Below, piece by piece: positions 63,356-64,000 of a stretch of 64,000 bases of DNA. Both the position numbers and the translations under genes were made by a program. Position 1 is the first letter of the stretch. Every line of letters begins with the position of its first letter. The notes under the pieces are model-generated. The model had not been told where the DNA came from and searched no databases. It was given only the letters and a program-made list of their open reading frames with translations. Location: contig OY744525.1 of assembly GCA_963556195.1 (NCBI GenBank), positions 44,353,148-44,417,147 on the forward strand, read 5' to 3'. This stretch comes from Sepiola atlantica. Its lineage: Eukaryota; Mollusca; Cephalopoda; Sepiida; Sepiolidae.

Positions 63356-64000
63356 TACTGTCCAAAATTAAGGAACAAAATATCATTTTAACTAAATCAC
63401 ATTAAAAAGGCAAAAGAGATTTAATATTTGGTACTTCAACCTTTGTTTTCAATAACTGCTGCGCATCTACGACTGCAGGATTTCACTAAATCTTGACATT
63501 GGGCCACAGTTATCTTGGCCCATTCATCTTTCAGTTTCAACCACAAGTCTTCAATGTTTTCCGGATTCTTTGCCATAACATTCTGTCTTAGAGTCTTCCA
63601 TAAGTTTTCTATAGGGTTCATGTCAGGACTCTGAACAGGCCAGTCCATTACCTGTACTTCTTGATCAGTCAGAAAATTCATGACCAGCTTTGCCTTATAG
63701 CAGGGAGCATTATCCTGCATAAAAATAGGCTTTTCGATACCAGAATTGTGCAACAATAGTAACACATACTGTTCTAAAACATTCTTGTATACATTGGCAT
63801 TTACTCTAGTATTTAAGCGTACAAGTAGTGATGTACCCTGCCATGATGTCATGCTGAAAACCATCACGCTACCTCCACCAAATTTAACAGTTTTTTTTAT
63901 GCAGCTAGGATCCAAACTTTCGCCCTTTCTTTTTCTTACAAATTGTTTTCCATCATCGCCGAATACATTAAATTTCGATTCGTCACTGAAATAAACTTTT
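63353..64000 (-). mobile_element. Tc1-like DNA transposon, 3' part (runs off window)
   Basis: After TA, the end reads CAGTACTGTCCAAAATTAAG GAACA, typical of Tc1-type terminal repeats (CAGTnnnGTCCAAAA..TTAAGG). The element then reads inward to the stop codon of a transposase on the minus strand. The other end lies beyond 64000. Confidence 0.8.
63436..64000 (-). CDS. Tc1-family transposase, partial (5' end beyond window)
   Basis: An undamaged frame of 188 codons is open from the window edge to the stop at 63436. It encodes most of the catalytic domain of a Tc1-type transposase, the enzyme that cuts the element out and inserts it at TA sites in nuclear DNA. From the edge: VYFSDESKFNVFGDDGKQFV (first Asp, FSDE), GGGSVMVFSM, NANVYKNVLEQYVLLLLHNS, IFMQDNAPCYKAKLVMNFL (second Asp), VQVMDWPVQSPDMNPIENLW (catalytic Glu). 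There are 34 residues between the second Asp and the Glu, so this is DD34E, as in Tc1. WPVQSPDMNPIENLW closely matches the family form WPAQSPDLNPIENLW. The C-terminus ends VKSCSRRCAAVIENKG, as expected. The DNA-binding N-terminus and start codon are outside the window, so integrity of the whole gene cannot be judged. Confidence 0.9.
   Translation of the reverse strand, partial: KVYFSDESKFNVFGDDGKQFVRKRKGESLDPSCIKKTVKFGGGSVMVFSMTSWQGTSLLVRLNTRVNANVYKNVLEQYVLLLLHNSGIEKPIFMQDNAPCYKAKLVMNFLTDQEVQVMDWPVQSPDMNPIENLWKTLRQNVMAKNPENIEDLWLKLKDEWAKITVAQCQDLVKSCSRRCAAVIENKG

Overview
The window looks like intergenic or intronic DNA from a large, AT-rich invertebrate genome. A cephalopod such as an octopus is the best guess. 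The basis is long (TA)n arrays, LINE 3' tails that end in (GAT)n after a shared module containing GCCAGCATGTAAAACGGACG (a tail I associate with octopus sequences), abundant Penelope-like elements, CR1/Jockey-like LINEs and mariner/Tc1 relics. I found no convincing host protein-coding gene, no rRNA and no functional tRNA. There are no bacterial features such as operons, ribosome binding sites or CRISPR. Nearly all longer open frames are microsatellite translations, tandem-repeat translations or decayed transposon proteins.

Layout. 0-2.1 kb: modular dispersed repeats (families A and B) and a LINE C-terminal relic with the GAT-type tail. 3.7-6.1 kb: interspersed family D with a 64-bp minisatellite grown inside it. 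6.4-10.4 kb: microsatellites, a TA-flanked MITE, a tRNA-Arg-like SINE head, a LINE relic and Penelope-type termini. 11.2-14.9 kb: LINE relic, tail-to-tail mariner relics, Tc1-like relic, a 340-bp tandem duplication. 15.2-17.2 kb: purine tract and (TA)/(TATG) arrays. 17.4-25.2 kb: repeats, SINE-like units, a palindromic mariner derivative, a 48-bp minisatellite, a LINE relic. 25.7-33.2 kb: LINE relics, inverted-repeat elements, a 400-bp duplication, two LINE 3' ends, one split by a small piggyBac-like insertion with TTAA duplications. 34-39.7 kb: a near-perfect 195-bp-arm palindrome and an 18-copy, 70-bp hairpin satellite. 40-46.1 kb: second copy of family D, LINE relics and two more large inverted repeats. 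47-56.4 kb: three GIY-YIG retroelement relics of Penelope type, an 87-bp minisatellite, microsatellites. 57-60.7 kb: mariner and LINE relics, a 501-bp mariner-like MITE, a 30-bp minisatellite. 61-64 kb: AT-rich DNA, a LINE scrap, a perfect 21-bp hairpin, and at the right edge a Tc1-type transposase with an undamaged reading frame that runs off the window.

The elements do not work together as a pathway. What they share is architecture: (TA)n arrays abut Penelope-type ends, LINE tails continue into trinucleotide arrays, and inverted repeats are unusually frequent. If transcribed, several would fold into long double-stranded RNA. I saw no clear candidate for a new functional system. The most unusual structures are the 64-bp array born inside a known interspersed element, the 70-bp hairpin satellite with two-unit higher-order periodicity, and the palindromic transposon derivatives. 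Family assignments are by eye and boundaries are approximate, usually within 5-20 bases.
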